Positions 32,116 through 40,769 of a stretch of 64,000 nt of DNA are shown piece after piece. This DNA comes from CALDSL01 sp039810245 (GTDB lineage Bacteria > Chloroflexota > Anaerolineae > Anaerolineales > Anaerolineaceae): NCBI GenBank assembly GCA_039810245.1, contig JBDHWQ010000020.1, positions 10,137 to 74,136 on the forward strand, given 5' to 3'. Under the pieces are notes generated by a model that saw only the letters and a program-made list of their open reading frames with translations, did not search any database and was not told the origin of the DNA. Numbering within the stretch: the stretch's first letter is position 1; every line of letters starts with the position of its first letter. The position numbers were made by a program, and so were the translations under genes.

Positions 32116-33971
32116 ATCCAAATAAACACGAAAACCCAGACTTCGAACAACTGCTGGATTATCTGAAGGCCAGCCGCGGCTTTGACTTTTCGGGGTATAA
32201 GCGCGCCAGCCTGTCGCGCCGCATTGACAAGCGTATGCAGGTGGTCAAGATTTACAATTATGCCACCTACCTGGACTACCTGCTGGTACACCCCGAAGAA
32301 TTTACCCAGTTGTTCAACACCATCCTCATCAATGTCACCGGTTTTTTTCGCGACCCACAGGTGTGGAAGTACCTCTCTGACCACATCATCCCCAGGGTGT
32401 TAGAGCACTCGGCCAACGGCCCGTTACGGGTGTGGTCGGCGGGCTGCGCCTCGGGCGAAGAGGCATACAGCATTGTCATGCTGCTGGCCGAGGCAATTGG
32501 CATGGAGAACTTCAACGAGCGGGTGAAGGTGTACGCCACCGACGTGGATGACGAAGCGCTGGCAAAGGCGCGCTCGGCCACATATACCGCCGCAGAAGTG
32601 GAAGACTTGTCGCAGGAGCTGCTCGAAAAGTATTTCGAGCAGCGCGAGGGCTGCTACAACTTCCATAAAGAACTGCGCCGTTCGGTGATCTTTGGCAAGC
32701 ACGATATCATCCACGATGCGCCCATCTCGCGCGTGGACCTGCTGCTGTGCCGCAATATGCTAATGTACCTCAACACCGAGACGCAGTCGCTGGTGCTCTC
32801 GCGCCTGCATTTTGCGATTAAAGACGGCGGCTATCTGATCCTGGGCAAAGCCAAGATGATCCTGGCGTTTTCCAGCCTGTTCAGCGCGGTAGACCTGAAA
32901 ACGCGCATTTTCCAATCGGCGGTCAAACCCAATTTGCGCGACCGGGTGCAATTGATGACCATGGCAGGCAACCGCGAGGTGACCGACCAACTGACCAACC
33001 AGTATCAGCTATACGAAGCAGGTTTTCAGGCCGGGCGCATGCCGGAAATCGTGATTGATTCCTCGGGAGCGCTGGCGCTGACCAACGAGCGCGCCCGGGT
33101 GGAGTTTAACCTCTCCAGCCAGGACATTGGCCGGCCATTCCAGGATTTGCAGCTTTCCTATCGCCCGGTGGAACTGCGCGCTGCCATCGAGACCGTGATG
33201 CAAGACCAGATAGAAGCGCGCCTCAATGCCGTGCCGTGGAACACCCTGTCCGGCGAAAAGCGCTTCCTGGATATCACCTTTAGCCCGCTGCGCAACAATG
33301 GCAGCGGCATTTTTGCCGTGCTGATTTCCTTTCACGATATCAGCGCGCAGGTGAAGCTGCAAGAAAAGCTGGAACACGCCAACATGGAACTGGAGATTGC
33401 CATGGGCGAGCTGCAGTCTTCCAATGAGGAATTGGAAACCACCAACGAAGAGTTGCAATCCACCATTGAAGAGCTGGAAACAACCAATGAGGAGCTGCAA
33501 TCGTCGAACGAAGAACTGGAAACGATGAACGAGGAACTGCAATCGACCAACGAAGAGATGGAAGTGATGAGCGAGCAGTCCCGTATTCGCACCGACGATC
33601 TGATTCGCATCAACACCCTGCAAGACGCCATCGTGAGCAGCCTGAAGGGTGGGCTGATCGTCTTCGACCAGAACTTGCGCGTGCTCACCTGGAACCCGCG
33701 CTCCATAGACCTGTGGGGGATGCGCAGCGAGGAAGTGCTGGGCAAGCCGCTGTTCAGCCTGGATATCGGCCTGCCGCTCAATGAGCTGCGACCGAGTATT
33801 CAATCGATTCTCAACGGAGAAGAGTCCATCGCCACCACTACAATTAAGGCCACCAACCGCCGCGGCAAAGCCATCACCTGCCATGCCAGCATGTTCCCGC
33901 TGTTGTTCCCAGGCGGAAGCGTGGAAGGCTGCGTGTTGATCATTGAAACGCAGCAAACGGATGGCGCCTGA
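32112..33971 (+). CDS. CheR methyltransferase fused to PAS domains
   Basis: Residues 1-270 are a CheR-type SAM-dependent methyltransferase (KRASLSRRIDKRM, ILINVTGFFRD, VWSAGCASGEEAYSIVMLL, DLLLCRNMLMYL). About residues 300-415 form a PAS-like domain. A coiled coil of about 60 residues follows (416-480), built from a near-perfect 14-residue repeat of ELQSSNEELETTNE type. A second PAS domain then runs to the end (LIVFDQNLRVLTWNPRS). It would methylate glutamates under control of PAS signals. The gene is coupled to the CheB genes and followed by a PAS kinase. No chemoreceptor is nearby. Confidence 0.92.
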   Translation: MNPNKHENPDFEQLLDYLKASRGFDFSGYKRASLSRRIDKRMQVVKIYNYATYLDYLLVHPEEFTQLFNTILINVTGFFRDPQVWKYLSDHIIPRVLEHSANGPLRVWSAGCASGEEAYSIVMLLAEAIGMENFNERVKVYATDVDDEALAKARSATYTAAEVEDLSQELLEKYFEQREGCYNFHKELRRSVIFGKHDIIHDAPISRVDLLLCRNMLMYLNTETQSLVLSRLHFAIKDGGYLILGKAKMILAFSSLFSAVDLKTRIFQSAVKPNLRDRVQLMTMAGNREVTDQLTNQYQLYEAGFQAGRMPEIVIDSSGALALTNERARVEFNLSSQDIGRPFQDLQLSYRPVELRAAIETVMQDQIEARLNAVPWNTLSGEKRFLDITFSPLRNNGSGIFAVLISFHDISAQVKLQEKLEHANMELEIAMGELQSSNEELETTNEELQSTIEELETTNEELQSSNEELETMNEELQSTNEEMEVMSEQSRIRTDDLIRINTLQDAIVSSLKGGLIVFDQNLRVLTWNPRSIDLWGMRSEEVLGKPLFSLDIGLPLNELRPSIQSILNGEESIATTTIKATNRRGKAITCHASMFPLLFPGGSVEGCVLIIETQQTDGA

Positions 33972-34011
33972 GAAACCTTCTTTTATTGGTAGAAATAGGG
34001 AAGCGTGAGCC

Positions 34012-35697
34012 ATGAAAACGGATAGCGACTCACTCGATCAACAGATTTTGAAATTCCGTGAAAGAACACAAGCGCTGATTGAAGAGTATGCCGATAACGA
34101 TGCGGCATCCCACGACAGCGCAGCCCTGCTGGCCTCGATGAACACCATGATCGAGGAGCTTCAAGCTGCCAGCGAGGAACTGGAGCAGCAGAATGAAGAC
34201 CTGCTGCAAATGCAATCTCTGCTGCAGCAAGAACGTTTGCGCTATAAGCTGTTGTACCACGCCGCGCCCGATGCTTACCTGGTGACCGACCGGTTGGGTG
34301 TAATAAGCCAGGCGAATTCGGCCGCGGGTAACCTTCTGAATATTTCGCCCGACCGGCTGGTGGGCAAGCCGCTGGCAACGTTCTTTCAAAAAGATCAGTT
34401 GCGCGCGTTGATGCAACTGCTCCATGCGATCGACACGGGGCGGCCAGAGCAACCCCAGGAATGGAATACGCAGCTGCGTCCACGTGACAAGTCGCTCATT
34501 CACATCCGTGTCAGCGTTGGGTTGCAAAACGCGGACAATAATGGTCAGGAATACACCATCCTGTGGCTGCTCCGCGATATCGACGAGGAGATGCGCATCC
34601 AGCAGCAAATCTTTGAAAGCCGCGCGCGATACCGCGCGATTTTCGATTCGGCGGCGGTGGGCATCGCGTTAATCGGGCTGGATGGCACGCTGCTGGAAGT
34701 TAACCCGGCCTTCCAGCGCCTTTTTAGTCATGATACCGAACCCGGCCAGCCCGGCGGCTACCTGGAGCTGGTTGCCGGGGGCCGGCCGTGGAATGAGCCT
34801 GAGTTGTTCCAGGAACTGGTCAGGAGGATTCGGCCGAGCTACGCACTGGAGCAGGCCATCACCTTGCCTGGTGGGAAGCTGGTTTGGATCAAGAATCACT
34901 TTTCGCTCGTCCTGGATGCCGAAGGCACGCCTGCCTACGCGCTGGGGCTGTTTGAAGACGTGACCCTGCTGCACCAGCGCGAAGAAGAAATTTTGGTGTT
35001 GGAACACAGGCTGGATGAAGCGCGCGACCAAGAGCGCGACAGCCTGGCACGCGACCTGCACGATGGCCCGCTGCAGTCAGCGATCGGCGTGCTATACCGC
35101 CTGCAGCAGTTCCAGCTCGATCACGATGCCTCCGAGCTGCACGACGAGCTGCAGGGCATTCATACCGACCTGGATGAAATCATCCACATGCTGCGCAGCG
35201 TGTCGGGAATGCTGCGCTCGCCGGTGCTGGCGCACTTCGGCCTGGGCAGCGCGGTGCGCGCCTCTGTAGACCGGATCCTCACCAGCGACAACAACCTGCA
35301 CATCGTGACCCAGATTGAGGATAAAGATTGGCAGCTTTCGCCGCGCGCCGCGCAGGGCATCTTCCGCATCTACCAGCACTGCATGAGCAACATACTGCGC
35401 CATGCCCAGGCACGGCATGTGATAGTGCGCCTGGGTCAGGCTGGCGAGCGCCTGGTGCTGGAAATCCGCGACGACGGCAAAGGCTTCAGCGTGCCAGAAC
35501 GCTGGATCGATCTGACCCAGGAAGGGCATTACGGGTTGATCGGCTCGGCGGAGCGCGCCGCGGCGCTGGGTGGCGAGCTAAGCATCCGTTCCAGGGAAGG
35601 TGGCGGGACCACCATTCGCGTCAGCATCCCGATGGACGAAGCGGAGCAAAAGAAGCAAAACTGGGAGCACATCAACCCCAAGATCCTGAAGCTATAA
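34012..35697 (+). CDS. PAS-containing NarL-type sensor histidine kinase
   Basis: The 561-residue protein is soluble, with no membrane helix. An N-terminal coiled coil (45-75) precedes two PAS domains (about 76-195 and 205-320). A HisKA_3 dimerisation domain has phospho-acceptor His350 in SLARDLHDGPLQS. The ATPase domain has an N box at HCMSNILRHA and G1 at IRDDGKGF. It belongs to the NarX/DesK class, whose partners are LuxR-type regulators; none is adjacent. It ends the cheB-cheB-cheR operon after a 40-base gap and is likely to receive or give signals to the methylation proteins. Confidence 0.9.
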   Translation: MKTDSDSLDQQILKFRERTQALIEEYADNDAASHDSAALLASMNTMIEELQAASEELEQQNEDLLQMQSLLQQERLRYKLLYHAAPDAYLVTDRLGVISQANSAAGNLLNISPDRLVGKPLATFFQKDQLRALMQLLHAIDTGRPEQPQEWNTQLRPRDKSLIHIRVSVGLQNADNNGQEYTILWLLRDIDEEMRIQQQIFESRARYRAIFDSAAVGIALIGLDGTLLEVNPAFQRLFSHDTEPGQPGGYLELVAGGRPWNEPELFQELVRRIRPSYALEQAITLPGGKLVWIKNHFSLVLDAEGTPAYALGLFEDVTLLHQREEEILVLEHRLDEARDQERDSLARDLHDGPLQSAIGVLYRLQQFQLDHDASELHDELQGIHTDLDEIIHMLRSVSGMLRSPVLAHFGLGSAVRASVDRILTSDNNLHIVTQIEDKDWQLSPRAAQGIFRIYQHCMSNILRHAQARHVIVRLGQAGERLVLEIRDDGKGFSVPERWIDLTQEGHYGLIGSAERAAALGGELSIRSREGGGTTIRVSIPMDEAEQKKQNWEHINPKILKL

Positions 35698-35704
35698 CGA
35701 ATCG

Positions 35705-35744
35705 AACCAAAACAACCCGCGCACTTGCGCGGGTTGTTTTGGTT
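35705..35744. terminator. Bidirectional terminator with 19-bp stem
   Basis: The arms 35705-35723 and 35726-35744 are perfect 19-base complements around loop CT. The stem has A-rich and T-rich outer ends, so it can terminate both the kinase operon and the opposing repeat-protein gene. Confidence 0.92.
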
Positions 35745-35755
35745 ACCGGATCGAT

Positions 35756-36592
35756 TTACCTGCCGGCTTGCATGGCGCTGAGCGCCTGCAGGAAAGCCTG
35801 CACCACCAACTGGGTCGACTGCTCGCGGTGCGCCGAACTGCCCATGCCGCTGGCAGCGGCAAAGGCTTGCGCCAGCGCCTGGGCGCTACCCTGGCCGGTC
35901 TGGCGCGCCTGCAGGTAGGCCATGCCGGCTGCCAGCAGGTTTTGCAGCCCCATGCCCTGCCCGCCCGAAGGCGTCGCCGGCTGCTGCGTGCCCTGCCCGC
36001 CGAGCAGCGAGCCGAGCAGATCTTCCATACCGCCCGAGGGGGTGGGCTGCTGCGATGTCTGGTTGCTGCCCTGGCCGCCCATGCCGCCCAGCAACGAGCC
36101 GAGCAGATCTTCCATGCCGCCCGAGGGGGTGGGCTGCTGCGACGTCTGGCCGCTGCCCTGGCCGCCCATGCCACCCAGCAACGAGCCGAGCAAATCTTCC
36201 ATACCGCCCGAGGGCGTGGGCTGCTGCGCCGGCTGTCCACCGCCCTGCGTGGCGCCGATCAGGGTTTGCAGCAGTTGCAGCGCGCCGTTGGCATCCACGC
36301 GGCGGCCCTTGAACTGCGTCGCCGCCTGGGCCAGGTTTTCCGCGTACAGCTTGCTCGAGCCGCTGTTAGCGCTGCGCCCAAGCTGGCGCGCGGCATAAGC
36401 CAGCGCGGCGCTGTCCGAGCTGCCGCGTTTCTGTTCCAGCGCGCTGCTGATCGTCTGGAACGTCTGCACCATGTTATCGCCGTGGTCGTGGTTGTACTCA
36501 TCCATGCGGTCCAGGGTCTGCTGGTTTTCGGCCAGCGTCGCCACCACGGATTGGAACAAACCGGCCAGGTCTACGCGTTGTGAGGTTGGCAT
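35756..36592 (-). CDS. Protein with DAK2-like start and tandem 29-residue repeats
   Basis: The 278-residue protein begins with a helical region containing MDEYNHDHGDNMVQTFQ, which resembles the DHGTNM motif of dihydroxyacetone-kinase L (DAK2) domains. Residues 118-210 hold about three and a half copies of a 29-residue unit, QQPTPSGGMEDLLGSLLGG with a GMGGQGSxQTS tail. The unit length corresponds to 87 bases and the DNA copies are nearly identical. The C-terminus is helical and rich in Ala and Gln. The DAK2 link rests on one motif, so function is open; a scaffold role is possible. It follows the LysM protein gene after 11 bases. Confidence 0.6.
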   Translation of the reverse strand: MPTSQRVDLAGLFQSVVATLAENQQTLDRMDEYNHDHGDNMVQTFQTISSALEQKRGSSDSAALAYAARQLGRSANSGSSKLYAENLAQAATQFKGRRVDANGALQLLQTLIGATQGGGQPAQQPTPSGGMEDLLGSLLGGMGGQGSGQTSQQPTPSGGMEDLLGSLLGGMGGQGSNQTSQQPTPSGGMEDLLGSLLGGQGTQQPATPSGGQGMGLQNLLAAGMAYLQARQTGQGSAQALAQAFAAASGMGSSAHREQSTQLVVQAFLQALSAMQAGR

Positions 36593-36603
36593 AGGGTGCT
36601 CGT

Positions 36604-37158
36604 CTATTTCTTGTCCTTCAGCTCATCCGGCAGCGGCGGGATTTCGATCTCCAGCCCTTCGCGGATGGCGTTGGGATGACTGCCGATGATATCTTTGTTG
36701 TGTTCGTAGATCAGCCGCCAGAAGGGTTCTTTGATCGAGCCGTAGTACTTGAAGGCCAGGCTGGCGTAAGTGTCTTCTTTGCCCCACACGTGCTTGATCA
36801 CCTGGGCTTTTTCCTTCATCGCCGCGGCCGCGGCGGCATACTGGCGCGCCACTTCCTGGGCCTTGCGCTCGTCTTCGACCTTCTTCTCGGCAGCCGCCTT
36901 TTCAGCCGCGGCTTTGCGCTCGGCCTCAAACTTTTCCGCGGCGGCTTTGGCGTCGGCGGCCTTCTTCGCGGCCATCTCTTCGGCCTTTACCTTTTCTTCG
37001 GCGGCCTTCGCCGAGGCTTCGGCCTTCAGCCGCGCGGCTTCCGCCTGCGCCTTTTGTTCCGCAGCCTGCTTCGCGGCTTCGGCTTCTTTTTCGTCGCGGT
37101 TGGTCAGCGCATCAATCGCGGCCTGGAAAATATTTTTCTTCTTTTCTTCGTTTGCCAT
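36604..37158 (-). CDS. Ala/Lys/Glu-rich coiled-coil protein with C-terminal LysM domain
   Basis: The 184-residue protein starts MANEEKKKNIFQAAIDAL. It then has about 90 residues of Ala, Lys and Glu in a long charged helix. A LysM-like domain runs from about 130 to 178 (KEDTYASLAFKYYGSIKEPF, WRLIYEHN, EGLEIEIPPLP). There is no signal peptide, so it is probably cytoplasmic; such proteins resemble phage or spore-type LysM adaptors. GGAGAAAAAAGAG precedes the ATG at 37158; the frame extending to 37320 is not supported. It is followed by the repeat-protein gene in the same transcript. Confidence 0.75.
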   Translation of the reverse strand: MANEEKKKNIFQAAIDALTNRDEKEAEAAKQAAEQKAQAEAARLKAEASAKAAEEKVKAEEMAAKKAADAKAAAEKFEAERKAAAEKAAAEKKVEDERKAQEVARQYAAAAAAMKEKAQVIKHVWGKEDTYASLAFKYYGSIKEPFWRLIYEHNKDIIGSHPNAIREGLEIEIPPLPDELKDKK

Positions 37159-37323
37159 CTCTTTTTTCTCCGTATAAATGGGCTGGATAACGCCGCGCCA
37201 GGGTTCGTGCGCGCATGCCATCCGAATTGTTCCTGATGCAGCGACCGATTGCGCGCTGCGTCTGGGTAGAGTGAATAAACACGGCTGGCATAGGGGCCCA
37301 GGCGCCAGCCGTGCGGTCACTAG

Positions 37324-37494
37324 TTAGAATCCTTCAAACAAATTTCCCGCCGCTAGAAGGATGAATGCGATCACGACCAGCCAGAATGCAAACCCCGAAA
37401 GGACCGGGATGGTCACCAGTTGGGCGATGATGCCCAGCAGCGCGACGATGACAGCAATGATAAATACCAGGTTTGTGGGTTTACTCAAATTCAT
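37324..37494 (-). CDS. Small two-helix membrane protein (56 residues)
   Basis: A short reading frame begins at ATG 37492-37494 with GGGAGG five bases before it and ends at TAA 37324-37326. The product MNLSKPTNLVFIIAVIVALL... has two hydrophobic helices (about 8-25 and 30-50), a short turn GIIAQLVTIPVLSG and the end AAGNLFEGF. It resembles the small two-helix inner-membrane proteins common in bacteria, but no family is named. TATAAT on the minus strand (complement of 37671-37676) may be its promoter. It lies in what otherwise looks like empty sequence. Confidence 0.75.
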   Translation of the reverse strand: MNLSKPTNLVFIIAVIVALLGIIAQLVTIPVLSGFAFWLVVIAFILLAAGNLFEGF

Positions 37495-37873
37495 GTTCGC
37501 CTCCCGAAAGTTAGTATGCCGTCTGGCCCCTCGGCAGCGCCGTTCCCTTTTCGACGGACAGCGTATTTCCCCTTCGCAGCCAGTGACAGTGAAGGCGGCA
37601 AACTACGATTGGGTTGGACCACCATGGCGGTCCTGAGCAAATCAAACGAAAAATCGTAAAGCCTGATCTCATTATAGATGAAATTGGAAAAGTCAAGCAG
37701 GAAAATGCGGCAGTAATCCCAGGCAGGGAAAAACTATTTCTAGAAATACGCTGCTCTGCGCGCATGGTTGCCAACCGTTCCGGGTATTGCCGGGCATTCC
37801 ACGGACTTAATGGGGTACAATGGGCGGCGAAACCAATACCCCGGCCCGCGCAGGCCGCCCAGGAGAAGCGTTT
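37495..37873. promoter_or_regulatory. Divergent intergenic region
   Basis: The 379 bases between the small membrane-protein gene and the epimerase gene have no supported gene. On the minus strand TATAAT (complement of 37671-37676) has TTGACT 14 bases before it. On the plus strand TACAAT (37816-37821) lies 52 bases before the epimerase ATG. The middle (37660-37760) is more AT-rich than the surroundings. Confidence 0.45.
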
Positions 37874-38911
37874 ATGAAAATCTATATCACCGGCATCAGC
37901 GGGTTTTTGAGCATCAACCTGGTGCGCCACCTGCTGGCGCGCGGCTACGACCAGATTTCCGGCATCGACCTGGTCAACTTCGATTACCCCGAGCGCGACC
38001 AGATCGAATTCTTGCAGGGCGATATCCGTGACCGCGAGGCCGTGCGCCGCTCGATGCAGGGCGCGGACGTGGTGGTGCACACCGCCGCCGCGCTGCCGCT
38101 CTACCCGCCCGAGGAAATCTACTCCACCGATATCGAAGGCACCCACATCCTGCTGCAGCAGGCGCTGGAGTATGGCGTCAAACGCTTCATCCACATCTCA
38201 TCCACCGCGGTCTACGGTGTGCCCGACCACCACCCGCTGTTCGAGACCGACCCGATGGTGGGCGTGGGGCCGTACGGGCACGCCAAAGTGCGCGCCGAAG
38301 AGCTGGCCCAGGAATACCGCGCCAAAGGCCTGTGCACCACCGTGCTGCGCCCCAAATCCTTCGTCGGGCCGGAGCGGTTGGGCGTGTTCGCCATCTTCTA
38401 CGAGTGGGCCAGCGAGGGGCGCAACTTTCCGATGATCGGCATGGGCAACAACCGCTACCAGCTCCTCGACGTGGCTGACCTGTGTGACGTGATCGAAGCC
38501 TGCATGACCCTGCCCGCCGAAACCGCAAACGATACGTTCAACATCGGCGCGGCCGAATATACCACCATGAAGCAAGATTACCAGGCCGTGCTGGACGAAG
38601 CCGGCTACCGCAAGCGCATTGTGCCCTTCCCCGCCCGGCCGGTAGTACTGGCGCTCAAGCTGCTCGAGGTACTCAAGCTCTCCCCGCTCTACCCGTGGAT
38701 TTACGAAACCGCCTCGAAGGATTCGTTTGTGTCGATCGAGAAAGCGCAGCAAAAGCTGGGCTTCCGCCCGCGCTACTCGAACAAAGAGGCGCTGCTGCGC
38801 AATTACCGCTGGTACCTGGCCAACAAAGACCACTTTGTCCAGGGCGAAGGCGTCACCCACCGCGTGCCGTGGAAGCAGAAGGCGCTCAAAGTCGCCAAGA
38901 TATTTTTCTAA
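37874..38911 (+). CDS. NAD-dependent epimerase/dehydratase (extended SDR)
   Basis: The 345-residue protein has the Rossmann start MKIYITGISGFLSINLVRHL, the active-site Ser110/Thr111 (HISSTAVYG) and the YxxxK pair Tyr134 and Lys138 (GPYGHAKVRAEEL). The C-terminal substrate domain includes FNIGAAEYTTMKQDY. It probably changes a nucleotide-linked sugar or a sterol-like substrate. The glycine motif GISGFLS departs from the usual GxxGFIG. AGGAG precedes the ATG at 37874; the earlier in-frame start at 37820 is not needed. It converges with the SDR gene. Confidence 0.87.
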   Translation: MKIYITGISGFLSINLVRHLLARGYDQISGIDLVNFDYPERDQIEFLQGDIRDREAVRRSMQGADVVVHTAAALPLYPPEEIYSTDIEGTHILLQQALEYGVKRFIHISSTAVYGVPDHHPLFETDPMVGVGPYGHAKVRAEELAQEYRAKGLCTTVLRPKSFVGPERLGVFAIFYEWASEGRNFPMIGMGNNRYQLLDVADLCDVIEACMTLPAETANDTFNIGAAEYTTMKQDYQAVLDEAGYRKRIVPFPARPVVLALKLLEVLKLSPLYPWIYETASKDSFVSIEKAQQKLGFRPRYSNKEALLRNYRWYLANKDHFVQGEGVTHRVPWKQKALKVAKIFF

Positions 38912-38934
38912 AAATTTCTCAAACCGCTTCGCCA

Positions 38935-39774
38935 CTATCCCTGCGAAAATACCGCCGGTTTCGATATTTTTTGCGCGCTGCGCCAGCGCCGGCCCAGCAT
39001 CCATGCCGCCAGGCGCGCGGGAACCAGCGACCCGCAGACCTGCAAGAACTGGTTGGCCCATCCGGGGATGACCACCGGGCGGCCGGCCAGGGCCGCGTCC
39101 AGCGTTTGCACCGCCACGCGTCCCACGTCACAGGTGGTGATCTGCCCTACCCACCCCTGGGCTTCAATCGCGCGCACGCATTCGGGCGTGGTGGGCAGCC
39201 CGGCCGGGCACAGCGCGGTGACGGTCACGCCCGCGTCGCGCAGCTCGGCGCCCAGTGCCAGCGAGAAATCGAGCAGAAAGCGCTTCGAGGCGGCGTAGGT
39301 GGCCTTGAGCGGCATGGGTGCAAACGCCGCCAGGCTGGCCACATTGATAATGCGGAACACGTCGTACGGGTCGCGGAACTCCAGCAGGGCGTGGGTCAGG
39401 TCCAGGGTGGCCTCAATATTGAGCCGCACGATGGTCTGGATATGCTGGCTGCTTTGCTCATAAAACGGGCCCTCAAAATCCACGCCGGCCACATTGACCA
39501 GCGCCCAGAAACGCAGCCCGGCGGCGCGCATTTCCCGGTACATGCCGGCGCGCGCAGCGGGGTCGGTCAGGTCGCAGGCGCGGGTAATGACGCGTGCGCC
39601 ATACGCGCTGCGCAGCCCGCGCGACAGGGTTTCCAGCGCCGTCTCCGAGAGGTCGGTGAGGAACAGGTCATACCCACGGCTGGCGCATTCAACGGCGAAT
39701 GCCTTGCCCAACCCACCGGCCGCGCCGCTGATGGCGATCATGCTATTACCGGAACGCTTATCACCGGGGAGCAT
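38935..39774 (-). CDS. Short-chain dehydrogenase/reductase
   Basis: The 279-residue protein has the classical SDR cofactor motif ISGAAGGLGKAF, NVAG at VNVAGVDFEGPF, and the active-site Tyr-Lys in KATYAASKRF. The C-terminus ends in a basic, partly hydrophobic tail (GSLVPARLAAWMLGRRWR) that may touch the membrane. ATG at 39774 was chosen because AGGAGG stands six bases before it; the ATG at 39741 lacks a ribosome site. This start lies inside the end of the preceding SDR gene (14-base overlap), so the two are translated together. Confidence 0.85.
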   Translation of the reverse strand: MLPGDKRSGNSMIAISGAAGGLGKAFAVECASRGYDLFLTDLSETALETLSRGLRSAYGARVITRACDLTDPAARAGMYREMRAAGLRFWALVNVAGVDFEGPFYEQSSQHIQTIVRLNIEATLDLTHALLEFRDPYDVFRIINVASLAAFAPMPLKATYAASKRFLLDFSLALGAELRDAGVTVTALCPAGLPTTPECVRAIEAQGWVGQITTCDVGRVAVQTLDAALAGRPVVIPGWANQFLQVCGSLVPARLAAWMLGRRWRSAQKISKPAVFSQG

Positions 39775-40666
39775 CTTGCGCCTCCTGCGGCAGCGAGCAC
39801 ATGCGCGTGGATACTTCCCACAAACGCCGCGCCGAATCCGCGTCCAGCGCGCGCGGGCTGGGGCGTTTCGGGCGGCCATCCTTCCAGTAAATATCCTGCG
39901 CGCCATCCACTGCCGGGTCGGCCAGCAGGTATGCGATGCCGCGCGCCGCTGTCTCCGGGGCAACGCCGCCGGAACGGCGCAGCTTCCAGACCCAGCGCGC
40001 CACGCCAGGCGTGCCTTTTAGCCCGATGTCGGTCTTCACCAGCCCGGGGTCGGCGGCAAACGCGCGTACGCGCGTGCCATTGCCCAGGCGGCGGTTTAGC
40101 TCCAGGCTGAACAGGATATTGGCCAGCTTGGTATTGCCATACGTGGCCAGCCCGTTATAGCGCCGGCGCAGTTGCAAATCATTCCAGTTCAACCGCGCGG
40201 CGTAGTGCGAATCGGAGCTGACTGTGACCACGCGCGCGGATGGCGCGGCGGCCAGCAGCGGCAGCAGGTGGTGGGTGAGCAGGAACCCCGCCAGGTGGTT
40301 AACGGCCCACTGGGTTTCGATCCCATCCGCGGTGAGCGCCATCCAGTAAGTGAACGTGCCGGCGTTATTGAGCAGCCCATCCAACCTGTTACACCCCCAG
40401 GCCGCGAGCAGATCAGCCGCGGCGCCGGCCAGGCGCGTAACCTCGCTTTGCAGGCGCAAATCCGCGGTCAGGCAGCCGATGCGCGCATCCGGATTGGCGC
40501 GGCGAAGCTGCGCCTCGGCCTGGCGGCAGCGTTCAGCCGAACGTCCTACGCCGATCAGCGCCGCGCCCTGGCGCCCCAGCAGTTCCGCGGTGGCCAGCCC
40601 AATCCCCGAGGTTGCCCCGGTGATGAGGAAGGTTTTGTTCACAAGTTCAGATGCCATCGTTTCCAT
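39761..40666 (-). CDS. Short-chain dehydrogenase, retinol-dehydrogenase/WWOX-like
   Basis: The 301-residue protein carries LITGATSGIGLATAELL, LNNAG in GLLNNAGTF, the serine strand VVTVSSDSHY and YGNTK as catalytic YxxxK, followed by FAADPGLVKTDIG. The sequence resembles retinol-dehydrogenase-like SDRs of bacteria. The start is ATG 40666 or ATG 40657; both are followed by the conserved fold and ribosome sites are weak. It overlaps the next SDR gene, so both enzymes probably act in one pathway, such as envelope lipid or isoprenoid modification. Substrate unknown. Confidence 0.83.
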   Translation of the reverse strand: METMASELVNKTFLITGATSGIGLATAELLGRQGAALIGVGRSAERCRQAEAQLRRANPDARIGCLTADLRLQSEVTRLAGAAADLLAAWGCNRLDGLLNNAGTFTYWMALTADGIETQWAVNHLAGFLLTHHLLPLLAAAPSARVVTVSSDSHYAARLNWNDLQLRRRYNGLATYGNTKLANILFSLELNRRLGNGTRVRAFAADPGLVKTDIGLKGTPGVARWVWKLRRSGGVAPETAARGIAYLLADPAVDGAQDIYWKDGRPKRPSPRALDADSARRLWEVSTRMCSLPQEAQDAPR

Positions 40667-40724
40667 CCCAAAGAATATAGTTTGTACTGCCGCTCCGGTA
40701 TAGCATGCGCGGGGATGGAAAAAC

Positions 40725-40744
40725 AATCCACCGCAGGGTGGATT
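40725..40744 (-). terminator. Terminator of the LuxR-type regulator gene
   Basis: AATCCACC (40725-40732) pairs with GGTGGATT (40737-40744). Read leftward the stem is followed by GTTTTTCC. Confidence 0.75.
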
Positions 40745-40769
40745 TGGGGTGGATTCCGGGTGGAGAGCG

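Noticed and set aside
38695..40110. Plus-strand open frame of 471 codons
   Set aside because: It is a shadow of the two SDR genes and of the epimerase in other frames.
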